A stretch of 64,000 nucleotides of DNA from Diplolepis rosae. Its lineage: Eukaryota; Arthropoda; Insecta; Hymenoptera; Diplolepididae. This document shows positions 10,750 through 22,650 of this stretch, in pieces. The notes under the pieces were generated by a model. That model searched no databases. It saw only the letters and a list, made by a program, of their open reading frames with translations, and had not been told where the DNA came from. Within the stretch, counting starts at the first letter, position 1; each line of letters begins with the position of its first letter. The translations under genes and the position numbers were made by a program. The stretch spans positions 6,944,001-7,008,000 of the forward strand of contig JAPYXD010000680.1 in NCBI GenBank assembly GCA_030998225.1. Direction: 5' to 3'.

Positions 10750-12213
10750 GTTTGACGATCTAAAGTAAAATGTTATAACATTTAATACTTTTCTTTTTAT
10801 TTTATTTTGATATTGTACATTTATTTCTAAATTAATTTCAGTTAAATTTCACAAAAAGAGGACAAATATTTAGATTTTAAAAATCTTTTCAAAGAATTTC
10901 AAAACTTAAAAGCACGTGCTTCTAACTCGACTCACATTTTCTCAATACATATCTACAAAAGGAAAAAGAAATTTCAATCTTCACGTAAGCTTTCTCAATT
11001 GTATCATAATAGAAACTGGTAAAAAAACGGTGCATTAACAAATTTCTATGTATATGTAAAAAATAAAAAAAAAAGCTTGAAAGATTTTTGCAGGCAAAGA
11101 AATTAATTTGAAACATAACCTAAAAATATTGAAAACATCTTGAACCTTTGTTCATGTATAAAATATGAATGGCATAAATATCGTACTTAACACAGTGAAA
11201 TACAATGATACTATTCAAATAATACAAATACTCACTTTAAATCCGATGCTGCTGATATGTCTGGATATTCGATATACTCGTCAAAAAGTGATGCTCTCGA
11301 TATTACAACAACAATAGAAGATTTCCGCTCAGTTCCGGTACAAGCGAACTAAGTCAGCGTTTCTGTTGGTTTACATTTGCCATATTTGAAAATATAAATA
11401 AGACAGCCAATAGAAACAATGGAATCCACTCTTGCGCACATGATAATTTTCAAATGTTTTGGTTTCAATATGGAAGAGTAGCGCCAAGTCGATACATTGA
11501 ACGGGATCACGTAAGTTGGCGCAAGATTTGAATAAAATGAAATTGAATTTTATATCAACGTCTATATTTTTATTTTGATAAAAGAATTTGTATAATGTAA
11601 AACACTTAAAATCTAACAAACTTTAAAGTAAAGTTAAAGCCTCTAAAAACAACCGATTTTACAATTAAATAACTTTTAATTACCTTTCTTAGATGGTTAA
11701 AACTGGAAATTAAATTAAATGAAAATAATTATATTATTACTTTAATTACATTGAAGCAAACTGATAAAATTACATGGAAATTGGAACGTTATATTGTATA
11801 AAGAATTCTAAATTGAAATCAGTAATATAATAATAAATTACAGTATCTAATATTTCAGTACTTTCAAGAACGAATTTAAATTGAATTTAAATCAATTTAG
11901 AAATTTCAATACATAAGTAACTTGTGTGAAAATGATAATTTTTATTTTTATTTTGGGTTCACAATTTTATTGAAAAATATTGATTTTGTATTATATAAAA
12001 GTAATAAAAACAGATCACATACACAAAAACATTCAGTTTACAAATAATCAATATTTCTCCACACACACACACACACACATGCAATATGAAGTTTACAATT
12101 TTCATTATATGTTTAATGAAGCAAAGGAATAAAGTAAACACGGTGTGGTCCACCGTCAGAGAATGATAAATGTAACTTGACAATCTTTTGAGATATCATT
12201 GTTAAAGGATAAG
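10750..12213. other. Spacer between the two genes of the EnSpm-like element
   Basis: AT-rich spacer. It contains a likely donor (GTGAGT, minus strand, just below 11236) that may mark a 5' untranslated exon of the DUF4806-like gene. It also contains a CA/TG microsatellite at about 12060-12080. I see no other gene. Confidence 0.4.
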
Positions 12214-12645
12214 TTACAAATTTGTTTGTCGGTGGATATTGTAACTTCCATATACCCAAGTTTCGGAATTAGTGGGATAAGTATACACAGGTTTTTCCTT
12301 TTTCCAAATTTGACATCGTATTTTTAAAATTTCATTCTCTTTGAATATCTTATTTATACAGACAATTTTATTATTCTTCAGGATAACTGTGTTGTTAGGA
12401 GGCGATATAGCTATCATCATTTCTTTGTACCTTACTTGAGTAATATTACTGTCTTTATCAGTTTTTAAAATTGTGATAGGAGGTAGTATTATCAACTTTT
12501 TCGACGATATAGCTCGTTTTTCATGTCTTCTTCGACACACTTGTGCCAAGGTTCGATTCGGAGTACGAAGTTGTTTCTTTAATTTTCCTAAATAGTTCTC
12601 AAAGGAAAAAGCAGAGATGCGGCTTAGAACATTATGGTTTACAAC
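12214..12645 (-). CDS. Tnp2-like transposase, C-terminal part after a 1-nt frameshift
   Basis: This frame continues the transposase beyond the frame break at the GGG run (plus-strand CCC, 12645-12647). It opens with a block containing ISAFSFENYLGKLKKQLR and then QVCRRRHEKR. That is the region that follows the conserved H...H...DD segment in Tnp2/CACTA transposases (pattern SAFPFEN...K...R). The remaining ~100 residues are lysine- and isoleucine-rich and end at a TAA. It is not a separate gene: it has no promoter or start of its own, and the internal Met at 12549 lies inside the conserved block. Either the element is inactivated here or the assembly has one extra G. Confidence 0.7.
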   Translation of the reverse strand, partial: VVNHNVLSRISAFSFENYLGKLKKQLRTPNRTLAQVCRRRHEKRAISSKKLIILPPITILKTDKDSNITQVRYKEMMIAISPPNNTVILKNNKIVCINKIFKENEILKIRCQIWKKEKPVYTYPTNSETWVYGSYNIHRQTNL

Positions 12646-14784
12646 CCATTGATTTTACATCATCTGCAACGTGAATAAGGTGATGAGAATTCAAAATTTG
12701 AGATCCAGCGCCATAAAAATCCTTCATAGCAATGAAAAAACTTCGCATGTATATTTTTGCATGAGTGTTGTAAGTATGGCAAAGAGATTTGCAACATAAA
12801 ATTCGGGCAGCAACATGTAACAGTAAAAAATGATCGTACAATTTTTTTGGCAGGAGATTTTTTAAAACTATAGGTCCACAATATAATAAAAAAAATCTAA
12901 ATTCAGTTGCCTTGCATTTTGCCAAAAATGTAATCGACCTTGTTTTCCGCTGAAATTCATCTGGAATCTGCAATTTTATATATTCCAAACGTCTTCCCAA
13001 TTCCAATCTACTCCCGACACTCAATCTACAGTTTAGATCACCATTCATCCAATATTCTAGTAATTTCTTCATAATTCCGCAACAGAAAAGGTGCATAAAA
13101 TCTAAAATAAAAAATAACACCATATTTATGTGTGGTAAAATCTGAAATAAAGGAGAGGGTCCATGATGATGCCTTAGTTGCCGAAAATTTCTGAACGACT
13201 CATCTGTTCTCTCTACAGCTTCAGTACATGGATATACCGTTCTTCGTTCAACTCTTTCTCCTACAACTTCGCACCTCTCACAGGCTTCTTTACCTCCATG
13301 ACCTAAAGTGTATTTTAAAAATGATCGTGCAGGTGTGTCACAAATAAAGCATCTTAATTTAAATTGAAAATGTTTTCCTTCAATCGTGACACCCTCCCTA
13401 TTCAATTCATTTATTTCTTCTATGAATTTTTCCAAATATTCTTCTGCATTTTTTGGTTTGGACTGTCCTAAGAATATACAAACTGGAAAAACATCGTATA
13501 TATCTGGATAGAAATGCACTTTGGCTGACGTTACCCAAAATTGTCTGTCACTCGACTTACTTAAGGGTATGCCATCACAATTGACTTGTAATTCTATTAA
13601 ATTATTTGCATGAAGTGCAGGATTGACATATTCTTTTAAACTTTCTTTTACACTGAAGTACACGAATTCACCCTTCCTTCCTTTAATGTCGTCCATTTCA
13701 ATAATATTATAACGAGCATCTACTGTACGGAGGAAAGTCTTTGAAGACTTTGGTAATGTCGGGAGTAATCTTTCTCTTAAAATACGTAATAAATCATCAA
13801 GATCGTTTTGATTTATCCTCTGTCCCCACTCCCGCAACTTTTCTGCTTCTGGAGGTATATTATATTCTGGAATATTTTGATCCTCTTCAACATTTAGAAA
13901 CTCGTCCTCACTGGAAGAATTCTCCGAAAATTCACTTTGCAACCCGTAAAAATCTTCCCTATTTTCTGCTTCTGAAATATTGTCCCTTGATGAATTTTCA
14001 TCACATTCTTGAACGACAACATTCTCATTCATTTCTTCGTACATATCTGAAACTTTACGTATAATATTTTTCTTTTATTCAACGTTCTTTTTTTAAATAT
14101 TACATTAAACGCAAATTAAATTGCAAAACTTAGTAGGGATTAGTAAATCAATTCCCAAGTCTTACTCAATGAATTAGTAGTTTTTATTGTAGATTAGTAA
14201 TCTGTAACTATTATAATTATTAGTAAAAATGTTTACTAATATGAATGAGTAAATGAAACGACACCATTACATTAGTAACTTTTTAGTAATTCAGATTTCG
14301 AGACTTTATTTAATATTTAACAAATATTAGAATTACAAAGTTTTTGGTTTTTTCTTGGTGTTTTTTTCTCTTATGCATAAAAATATGAATGCAGGTAAAA
14401 AATTTTTTAAATTGAATACTTTTTGCGTAAAATTATATTTTTGAAACACAGGGTTACAATTCCAAAACATAGTTTCAAGCAAAAAGTATTCAATTTAGAA
14501 TTTGTTTTATCTGCCCTCTCAGTGTTTTTTTTCTGAAGAAGCATCTCCAAAAAGTTAAAATTTTAAAGTTAAAAATATAGACAATTTTAATAATTACCTT
14601 CAGTATTGTTAGAGCTGTCAGATTCAGAAACATTCCTTATATGATAAGTTTCATAACCTCTTTGGATACTTTCTTCATTGCGTTTTCCATTCTCTCTGTC
14701 ATTTTCCAATTTCCTTTGATATCGCAATTTTTTAGTTCTTAAACGTCCTTGATCTTGTATTTGTCTCTTTCTCTCCATCTTCAC
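12632..14784 (-). CDS. Tnp2-like (EnSpm/CACTA) transposase, main part, two exons
   Basis: Exon 1 is 14784-14598, a very basic start (MKMERKRQ, rich in K/R, then acidic S/D/E). A 551-nt intron follows (donor GTAATT, acceptor TTTCAG). Exon 2 runs from 14046 and joins in phase 1. The product has an acidic N-terminus, then the Tnp2 signature: CDGIPLSKSS, SKPKNAEEYLEKF, ICDTPARSFLKYTLGHGG, a CERC zinc-ligand pair, and HHLIHVADDV near the end. The family cuts and pastes DNA at CACTA-type ends in the nucleus. Aspartates in CDGIPL and ICDTPAR are candidate catalytic acids; I did not confirm this by alignment. The frame stops at 12632, just past a GGG run, and the conserved continuation is in the next frame. 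The transposase is therefore complete except for a single-base break. Confidence 0.75.
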
Positions 14785-15221
14785 ATGCGCACTTCTATTA
14801 TAAATATTAAATCAGGAAAAAAAAAATGTACAGAATAACTATATTTCCACGTCAAAAATGTGGCAATCGCACATATGTAAAGGCCTTTTGCACGAGCATG
14901 CGCAGCAAAGAATATCTAAACTTTTTATTAAAATAAGAAACTACCTAGGGCCTGACTAAAATCCAAAAATGGGGTCCGACTAGAAGGAACTAGTTTCTCT
15001 AGAAACCAAACAGGGAGAACCTTATCAACGCCTCGCCGGGGCCCGCCTAGAACTTTCTAGTCTACTTTTTCTAGCGAGGGCCTAACCGTAGCCCTACCTT
15101 AAATGAGGACAAATCGGGCGATTTCTGCACGGGATATTCATATTTTTGTACACAACAGTACTTCACAAATTTTCGGACGTGAGTATTAAATAGGAAATTA
15201 CCTACATATCACGACTATGTA

Positions 15222-15495
15222 CTCTCTAAATCTGAATCAGTCGAATTTTCACTGATTGAATCAGTAATTTGCCTTTTCACTGATTCATCAGTACAAAAAT
15301 ATTTTTCACTGACAAATCAGTTAATTTTCACTGATTGAATCAGTGAAAAAAAGTATTTTTCGCTGTTAAATCAGTTGATTTCCACTGAAGTAATCAGTGA
15401 AATTTGACTGATTTACAGTAACCTCTTTTTAGCTATTTGAATCAGTCAAATTTCACTGATAATCAGTACATTTTGACTGATTCAGATTTATAGAG
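15222..15495. mobile_element. Family D MITE, copy 1 (TIR CTCTCTAAATCTGAATCAGT)
   Basis: A 274-bp element with inverted ends CTCTCTAAATCTGAATCAGT, flanked by TA (15220-15221 and 15496-15497). The interior repeats ACTGATT/AATCAGT many times in both orientations. A 221-bp copy in the opposite orientation lies at 34295-34515. No coding capacity. The TA duplication suggests Tc1/mariner-type mobilisation. Confidence 0.8.
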
Positions 15496-16097
15496 TATGT
15501 AAGACTAATTAAATTAAATTTCAATTAACTCTCAACAAAATTTTCTTTTTTTAATATGTTTTATACTTTGGTTGAAGAATGAATGTTATTTCTTTAAATC
15601 TCAGTCTTTTTATTAATAAGTATACTTCTAATAACACAATATGAGTTTTCTTGACTTAATTTTAGGTTTAAATAGATTACTAATACAATACTACTGTATC
15701 AGTTACATCTATCGACTTCTTTTTAAATTCTTAGGTCTTTTAATTTCCGAATGATATTTATATCATTATTGCGATTGTTTTACCTATTACACCTAACATT
15801 AACACGTCGTTCGTCGCTGCTGTTATTGGCTGAGGCAGTGTGTACATCGACCAATCATAATTTCTTGAATAAAAGCACTCGAAATTTAAATATTATTTAA
15901 TGACAGTTTCAAAATAGTGAGGTCATTAGAAGAATGCAACGTTTGTATACCCCGATTTTATACAAATTTTAAAAAATGCACACTAATGGCTGAAAATAAG
16001 GTACTTTAGGGACCAAATCGTGAAAATAGGGGACTTTAGGGACCTCAACTGAATATAGAGGACAATAGGGGATATAGGGACCGGTCTATGAGGCCTG

Positions 16098-17023
16098 CCA
16101 ATGGGAAACAAGAAATGCTTCAATAAATTTTTTTTTTAAATCGTAATTTATATAAAGTTTACATAGTTCATTAAAGAGCACGAAGTTTAAATACTTGCAT
16201 CTCAATAAAATTTTTAAAATTTTAATTCAAATGTAAAATTAATTTATCTATATTTTGTTCTTCTTGCCTAGATGCCCATTAAATATTCTAACCTCGTTGA
16301 GTTATTTGTTCACAATACGCCAATCTTTCGTGTCTAATAAGAATGTTTCCTGTTTGTTGATTAATCATAATAAATAAAACCAAAGATGCAAATAGAAAAT
16401 TTTTAATGCAATCGGCTCCCTGTTCTGTATATAATAACTCATTCTCAATTTTATACTAGGTTTTAAACTTGAGATCCGATTTGTAATTAACTTTTTGACA
16501 TGAATTAAGATTCATTCCAACATAGTAAAACTTGATTCAAATAGAATGGTACTTCTTATGGGAGTGAAAATTCTGCTTCAAGAACACAGAAAAAAAATGG
16601 TCTAGTTTTTGTTACATCTTTAAGTTAGCCGATTTTTAGACTTGAATTAAAACTTTTTTTACAGTGAAATCTTAGAGAAAAATGGATAAGAATAAACAAT
16701 ACTTCTGTCCGTTGCCATCAACTTTAAGAAAATGAAACCATAAAATATCAATTTGTGATTTGTAATTAATTTAAGTTCTTTACTTAATTTCACATTAACT
16801 AATTATTGCATTTTGCATGAAAATGGGTTTATAGACAAAAATGGCCAATAAGGTAGGCTTCGGATAAGTGATACAAGGCCTTAATGGGATTAAATTAATT
16901 ATAAATTGCAAATTGATATTTTATTATTTCAATTCCATAAATTATTAAGATAAAAAAAGATTCATTCTGCATTTATGGATTGCTTCAGTATAATGTTAAA
17001 AAATAAATAAAAATAAAAAAAAT
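16098..17023. other. AT-rich stretch upstream of the tRNA terminator, no gene recognised
   Basis: Beyond the CCAATG duplication at its left edge, this stretch holds no supported gene or repeat. Confidence 0.35.
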
Positions 17024-17095
17024 CTCTCCGGCGGGGAATCGAACCCCGGTCTCCCGCGTGACAGGCGGGGATACTGACCACTATACTACCGAAGA
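17024..17095 (-). tRNA. tRNA-Asp (GTC)
   Basis: A full 72-nt cloverleaf. The 7-bp acceptor stem pairs TCTTCGG with CCGGAGA, with one G-U pair and discriminator G. The A box TAGTATAGTGG is plus-strand 17079-17089. The anticodon GTC (plus GAC, 17060-17062) lies in the loop CTGTCAC between CCGCC/GGCGG-like stem strands. The B box is GGTTCGATTCC. There is no intron. A run of T follows immediately downstream on the minus strand, as expected for a Pol III terminator. This is the only feature I regard as a likely functional host gene. Confidence 0.95.
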
Positions 17096-18035
17096 CTATA
17101 CTCTCGAGCGCTGATAAACACATGACACTGACACGGAATCAGGGCCGTACCTTGCATTCTGCTTCGCCTAGTAGCGAAGAAAACCGTGAGTTAAAACTCT
17201 ACACTCTAAACCTACATATTTATCAAACCTAGAGATTTAGAAGCAAATTTCAGAAACGCGTTGTAATTAATTCTAAAGAAATATTGAAATAAGAACAATG
17301 AGTGATAATTAAGGAATTAACTGCTCTAAAATATTTATGCACGTAGATTGATGATACTCATTCGAATATTTAAAATTCATTGACGAAGTTAAATGGGTAC
17401 TTAAAGTTCAATAAATTATATAAAATGCAAATTGAAACGGGGAAAGTAGTAAAACAATATATTATAGCCTCGTATCAAGCAGTTGATTGTGTCATTAGAA
17501 GACTATGTATATTAATTTTCTCTGCAGAGCGTTACACTCAATTGAAATTAAATGTCCGTACACCAAAACAATAATTTACATTCTCGAAATATTGGATGAT
17601 TTGTCCACCTCGTGCGTAGTTAGTTAATTACGCGAAATTTAACGGTGATTCTAACTAAAAACTCGTACATCACACTTAATCGTTGAATATGGAACAGTCG
17701 GGCTGGTTCGCATCCAACATACATATTTAGTTGCCAAATACTAGCTTCAACTATGGTCAATACTATATAAGTCAAGGTGGAATTCTAAAATAGTGTTTTG
17801 AAAATTTCGGTTTTTTTTTATTTTCTTATTAAATAGGATCCAAAAATTTGTCTACAGAGCCTTTTCAAAATTAAAATTTTTGTATATAAATTAAAGATAC
17901 GCGTCATTATTGCCGGTATCAAAATTAAATCGAAAATTGTTTTTAATTAAGATCGTCGCTTGGAAGTATCATAACAACGTACCTGTTCAAAAATTGATTT
18001 TTGTTAAATCTTAGTTTCTTCTTTTTTTTAGACGA
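17096..18035. other. No gene recognised
   Basis: AT-rich DNA upstream (minus-strand sense) of the tRNA. A 64-codon frame at 17380-17574 has no recognisable motif. Nothing else is supported. Confidence 0.35.
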
Positions 18036-18089
18036 AATTCTCCTATAATTTATGGCACTTAAACCCCAGAAAATCCTTATAGAACATTT

Positions 18090-19740
18090 TCCTATTTTTT
18101 ATCGGACTTTACTTACCACCGGAAATTGTGCTATAAAATAGAGAACTTTTTCCGAAAAAAGATATAATTTCCTACTCAAATGTCTAATTAATACTTTTTC
18201 AAAACAGTAAAATATCACTGTTTTGATTCCGGAATTCTTACTGTTTTTTATCGGACTTTTTCCCGTGATTGGAACACTAAAAAGTTCATATAAATTTGTC
18301 AGAATTTTCCCTCTTTTTTATCGGACTTTTTCCTTTTTTTTATCGGACTTTTTCGACGCAAAAAAAGCAAAAATTTATTTTCCCTTTTATCGATCCTTTT
18401 CTCCTTCTTCCCTCTTCTCTTTACAACGTTTCTACCTTCATTTTCCTACTTATCATTGACAACCTGTGTGAAAGGAGAAATTATTCAGACTCTTATTATC
18501 ATGCACAATTATGAAACAATGTTAGTAATTATATTAGGGGAATTTGAACATTTATGTAGTAAAGCTGAAGAAATCTGAAAATAATTCTGCTCCAAAGCTG
18601 GGTTCGAAGTCGCACACTCGTGCTCCGTAGGCTAGAACGTAGACCGCTGACCTGTGAAACCATTCCAACGGCACTTCGATTATTAGTTACATGACCGACA
18701 GCCTGAGATGCCCCATTTTGTTACGAGGTTTACTTTGAAAAACCCTACTGTTGTTGGTGAAATCGTTTCCTAACCGTAAAAAAACAAATTTGTTTTTCTA
18801 AATGTAGATTCTACATGGCGATATACAGATGGTCCTTAGTAATTAAAAACTTTATAAAGCCACTTTTTTAAAATAAAAATTTTATAAAATTAGTGACTTT
18901 TTATGAAGTCAACTTTATGAAAATTTTTATAAAAATTGTCTTTATGAAATGCGTTTTTTTATAAAAATAAAAAACTTTATAAAATCACTGACTTTTATAT
19001 AAAGTTTTGTCTTTTTATAAAGGTACAATTCTTTATAAAAACTCTAAACTTTGTAAAATTTTCATATAGTTTTTTTTATAAAGTGAACATTATAGAAAAA
19101 TGTATACATTATGAGTATTAATAAAGTAATTTTATGAAAACTGAATAAATGTACCAATTTTGTATATAGTAAACCTTATGAAAGTTTAATAAAGTTTTCT
19201 ATTTTTATAAAGAACTTTTTTTTATTAAAAGACTAAACTTTAGAAAATTTTTGTACAGTTGACCTTATGAAAAGTCAGTATTTTTATGAGGATTTGTCTT
19301 TTTTATAAAAAATCGCATTTCATAAAAAGACCGGACTCTATAAAAAAAAATTTTAAGTTAACTTCATAAAAAGTCATTAATTTTATGAAGTTTTGTGTTT
19401 TCATATAAAGTAGCGTTTTATAAAAAAAGCAAAAATTTATAAATATTTTTTGAAGTTCACTTCTTCAAATAGGTACACGTACACATGTACGCTAAGTCAC
19501 TTTGTACGCCAAATTACATTACTACATTCGAGCATGACGCACGTCTGTATACACACGCACACAAGTACACTGTTCACGCGAGCACGCCGCACACTAATGC
19601 TCGGAGTCGTGTATAGTTGATGCCATCAGTCCGAAAAAAACCAGTAAAATCTGCCTTCAACTTGAAGTTTTGATTCCGATAATTTATCGGAAATCTGACG
19701 GACCATAGAAAGTCCCATAATTTATCGGACTTTTTTAGAT
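18090..19740. repeat. Cluster of short repeats: TTTATCGGACTTT words and TTTTATAAAGT words
   Basis: TTTTTTATCGGACTTT or a close variant occurs at about 18096, 18244, 18315, 18337, 19680 and 19718. Between them, 18836-19450 is dense with ATAAAGT/ACTTTAT and AAGTCA/TGACTT words in both orientations at irregular spacings of a few tens of bases. This looks like a low-copy element with internal short repeats, split by the ATAAAGT-rich segment. Borders are unclear. The two open frames at 18223-18514 are translations of this repeat. Confidence 0.45.
18596..18680 (-). repeat. Possible degenerate tRNA-like sequence (SINE head or tRNA relic)
   Basis: On the minus strand, an A-box-like stretch (CACAGGTCAGCGGTCTACG) is followed about 45 nt later by ACTTCGAACCC, close to a B box. 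Stem pairing is poor and there is no clear acceptor stem, so a functional tRNA is unlikely. A worn tRNA-derived repeat is the better reading. Confidence 0.35.
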
Positions 19741-19971
19741 TCAGTTACTGTACATATTTTCTTTAAGTAAGGTACTATTTCCGTCAAAATTTGAATAACA
19801 ACTTTCCTATAAAAAAAAGTAAATACTTTCATTTTTTATCCTCTTATTTCACTTTCGCAATAGTATATACTTCATTTCAAATAGCAAATTTTCCCATTGT
19901 CTACTTCCTGAGGTAGAATTCCTATAAAAAACAGGAAAAATCCAGATATATTTTTCTCAGTGTAAGGAAAG

Positions 19972-21803
19972 ACACTTTTTTTAATAAAAAAAATTACGAA
20001 AAATTACAAAAAATTATATTTTAATAATGTTTTTTGTAATAGGATATTTCCTTATTATCGCTCTTTACCAATTTTTTGAAAATGATTGAAGTTTCTTAAA
20101 TCATAGCTTATTTTTTCAAGAAAAAGATTCCCTACAACCTAACCATTTCCAATTTTTGAAAATGAATCAATTATTATCAAATTCAGCAATTTGTTCATTT
20201 TTTTTTAATGATTTCAACCATTAAAGAATTTATTTTCAAAAATTGGAAACGGTTAAGTTGTAGAGAATATTTTCATCGAAAAAATAAGCTATGATTTAAG
20301 GAACTTCAATCATTTTCAAAAAATTGGTAAAGAGCTTCGCTCGCAAGTTTGAGCGCGCCTAGGGCGCGCGATTTTATCGTCGCGCTTTGCGCTCCGTTCT
20401 TTCTGGACCTCGCGCTTCGCGCTCGGTCTTGTACTCTTCGCATACATTTAAGTTTATTTCTTATAATTTAATACTGAAGCTCTAACCAATTTTATAATAT
20501 TAAAGATGATGTAAATTACTCATTTTCTCAAATTAACTAAATTTCTTTTTCAGTTTAAGTGAAACAGGAAATTCAATTTACTTAAGGCTCTATCGGCCTT
20601 AAGGAACACATTCTCATCATGACACTTGCGCTTCGCGCTCGATTTTCTGTATACATTTCAGTAACTTTTTAATAAATTACATGATTAAAATAATGTATTG
20701 TCTTCCAAATATCTAAAAAAGGAAGAACAATTGTAGACTTTATTTGAGGAAACGATTTTGCAGAACAACGCTTATTTCGTATCTCACATATTTTGGTGAA
20801 AAAAATCGAATTTTTTTAATATTAAAAATCAAAACATAAAATATATATCCTGTCCCGAAATGTCTCAGTGAGAATTTGTAGACTTCATTTAGGCAAATAA
20901 TTTCTCATCTAAACGTTTTTTATGTATCTCGTATATTTTGTCTAAAAAATGGAATTCTTGAATTTCAATCGTATTTTTTGGAATTGAAACAAAAAATATA
21001 TGTTTTTTCATAACCGGTGTGAGACAAAACTTGTAGATCTTTTTGAAACGAACAACTTTGTATTCTTACGTTTTTTTCGTATTTCACATATTATTGTTAA
21101 AAAATTGAATTTTGGATTTTCAATATTTTTTTTCTAAATTAAAAAGAATAATATGCATCTTATGTAAAAATGTTACAATTCAAATTTGTAGGTCTTTATT
21201 TATTCAATAATATTGTATCATAACGTTTTTTCGTATCTCGTATAATTTAACTGGAAAATGGAATTTTGATGTTGACTTTTTTCGAATTTGAATATGCTGT
21301 AACATTTCTAATTTTGATTTAATCAAAAAATGTTATCAGGATAATTTGTAGAAATTTATGAGCACTATCTAAAACCAGTATTGAAATTTTTGATTTTTTC
21401 AAAAAATATATGAATATTTTCAAAAACACCAAAGTAGTGCTCAATTCCTCAATTTTGATTGGATGTGGCTGGTTAACGAACTTGTCCTTACTTTTTTGGC
21501 TCTGATAAAGTGTGCCAAAGCTCAATTCAATCTGATAATTCTATCGAGAGTTATGCCGCACACGACCTATTACAGACAGACAGACAGACAGAAAGACAGA
21601 CAGACAGACAGACACTTTCGTAAAAACCGTTTTTTCTGACTCAGGGTGTCTCAAAACGTAAAGATTTGATAAAAATTTCAAAAGTCATTTTTCACTTAAA
21701 ACCAATACCTTCTCATCCATGATGAGAATGTAAAAACATTATTAAAATATTATTTTTCGTAATTTAAAAATTTTTTTTTATTAAAAAGAGTGTCTTTCCT
21801 TAC
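19972..21803. repeat. Inverted-end element H, containing a foldback and family A copy 2
   Basis: GTAAGGAAAGACACT at 19972 is repeated inverted, ending at 21803. Both are followed inward by TTTTTAATAAAAA and a TTACGAAAAAT-type stretch. Inside lies a ~276-bp foldback (20060-20335), whose arms begin GCTCTTTACCAATTTTTTG and match inverted over about 105 bp. Directly after it comes family A copy 2. I could not define a target duplication. Confidence 0.5.
20334..21737 (+). repeat. Family A dispersed repeat, copy 2
   Basis: Starts inside the GC-rich head (GCTTCGCTCGCAAGTTTGAG, then GCGCGCCTAGGGCGCGC). It has an extra CTCTATCGGCCTTAAGG segment, then the ~155-bp units and the tail. The CAGA microsatellite is longest here (about 21574-21614), with one A-for-C interruption. 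It ends at the same TTCTCATCCATGATGAGAA hairpin as the other copies. Confidence 0.85.
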
Positions 21804-22650
21804 ATATGACACGGCTGATGATATAATTACCAGTCTTGAAATCATAGAAAAACATCTTTTTCCAGAGACTGATTTTTGGCACGACAACTAAATTAAGAAT
21901 AATTTTCTTTTTCAATCATCACGTATTCATGACTATATCATCATTATTATTATTAATGTTATTTATTATACAATTGATGTTGTTATTAATGACATATTGA
22001 TGAATGTCAATCAGAGGTTTCGGCTCTAATCGGACCCCTTATCAGTGATTTGTTTTGGAACTAAAAAATACAAAAGAAAAAAATGCTGACTTATAGGGTT
22101 TCTTTAATGGAAAAAATACAGTAATTAACATTTTTACATATAAGTTAATAAATAAACTTTGAAATTGCTTCAGATTAAAAATATTTCTTTGATATAAAGC
22201 AAATTTGAAACAAAATTGCTTCAGAATAAAATACTTGCAAGGAAACTTGAAAAAAAACTAAAAATTTTTGCTTAAATATGTATCAGTGAATATTGTTTGA
22301 TATAGAGCAAATGTGAAATCAAAACATTGCTTCAGAATAACATACTTAAAAAAAAAACTTGAGGAGAGTTTTGAATTTTTGCTTAAATATGAAGAATTGT
22401 AGTTTAAACAATATAATTTGACATTGGGATTTCTGGAGCATTTTCGGAGTTTATTTATCAACACATATGTAAAAATTGTAATTACTTAAATTTACTGATG
22501 AGGGCTTCGATTACAGCCAAAATGTCTCATCGACATCCAGTTTTTCATTTATTTTTCTCGCCCAAAAATAAATATTTTGGAGACCTGAGACGTAATTCAT
22601 TCGATAGAGTATGTCCTCAAGTACCAGAAACGTTCAAAACTTCATAACCG

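Larger units (their letters stand above)
7747..15133 (-). mobile_element. EnSpm/CACTA-like DNA transposon, 7.39 kb, two spliced genes
   Basis: The inverted ends read CCCGTGCAGAAAT (7747 onward; inverse ending at 15133), flanked by AT on both sides (2-bp duplication possible). Both subterminal regions (7780-7950 and 14940-15100) are packed with short repeats such as CTAGTCGGGCCCTGA in both orientations, a hallmark of CACTA elements. It encodes a Tnp2-like transposase (14784-12214) and a DUF4806-like multi-exon gene (10749-8699), both on the minus strand. The ends do not start with CACTA; the superfamily call rests on the transposase and the subterminal repeats. It sits within the outer CAGGCCTCA element. 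Confidence 0.65.
7545..16097. mobile_element. Outer TIR element with 6-bp CCAATG duplication, interrupted by the EnSpm/CACTA-like element
   Basis: The ends are CAGGCCTCA at 7545 and its inverse TGAGGCCTG at 16089-16097. They are flanked by direct repeats CCAATG (7539-7544 and 16098-16103). Subterminal short repeats of the AGGGACC/ATAGGG type fill 7555-7620 and 16015-16085. Its own sequence is only about 1.2 kb once the inner 7.39-kb element is removed, and it also holds a family D MITE (15222-15495). It encodes nothing itself. The 6-bp duplication and CAGG ends could fit a hAT-like or another superfamily; I do not assign one. Confidence 0.6.

Noticed and set aside
13741..14064. 107-codon plus-strand frame
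   Set aside because: Antisense of the Tnp2-like transposase N-terminus.
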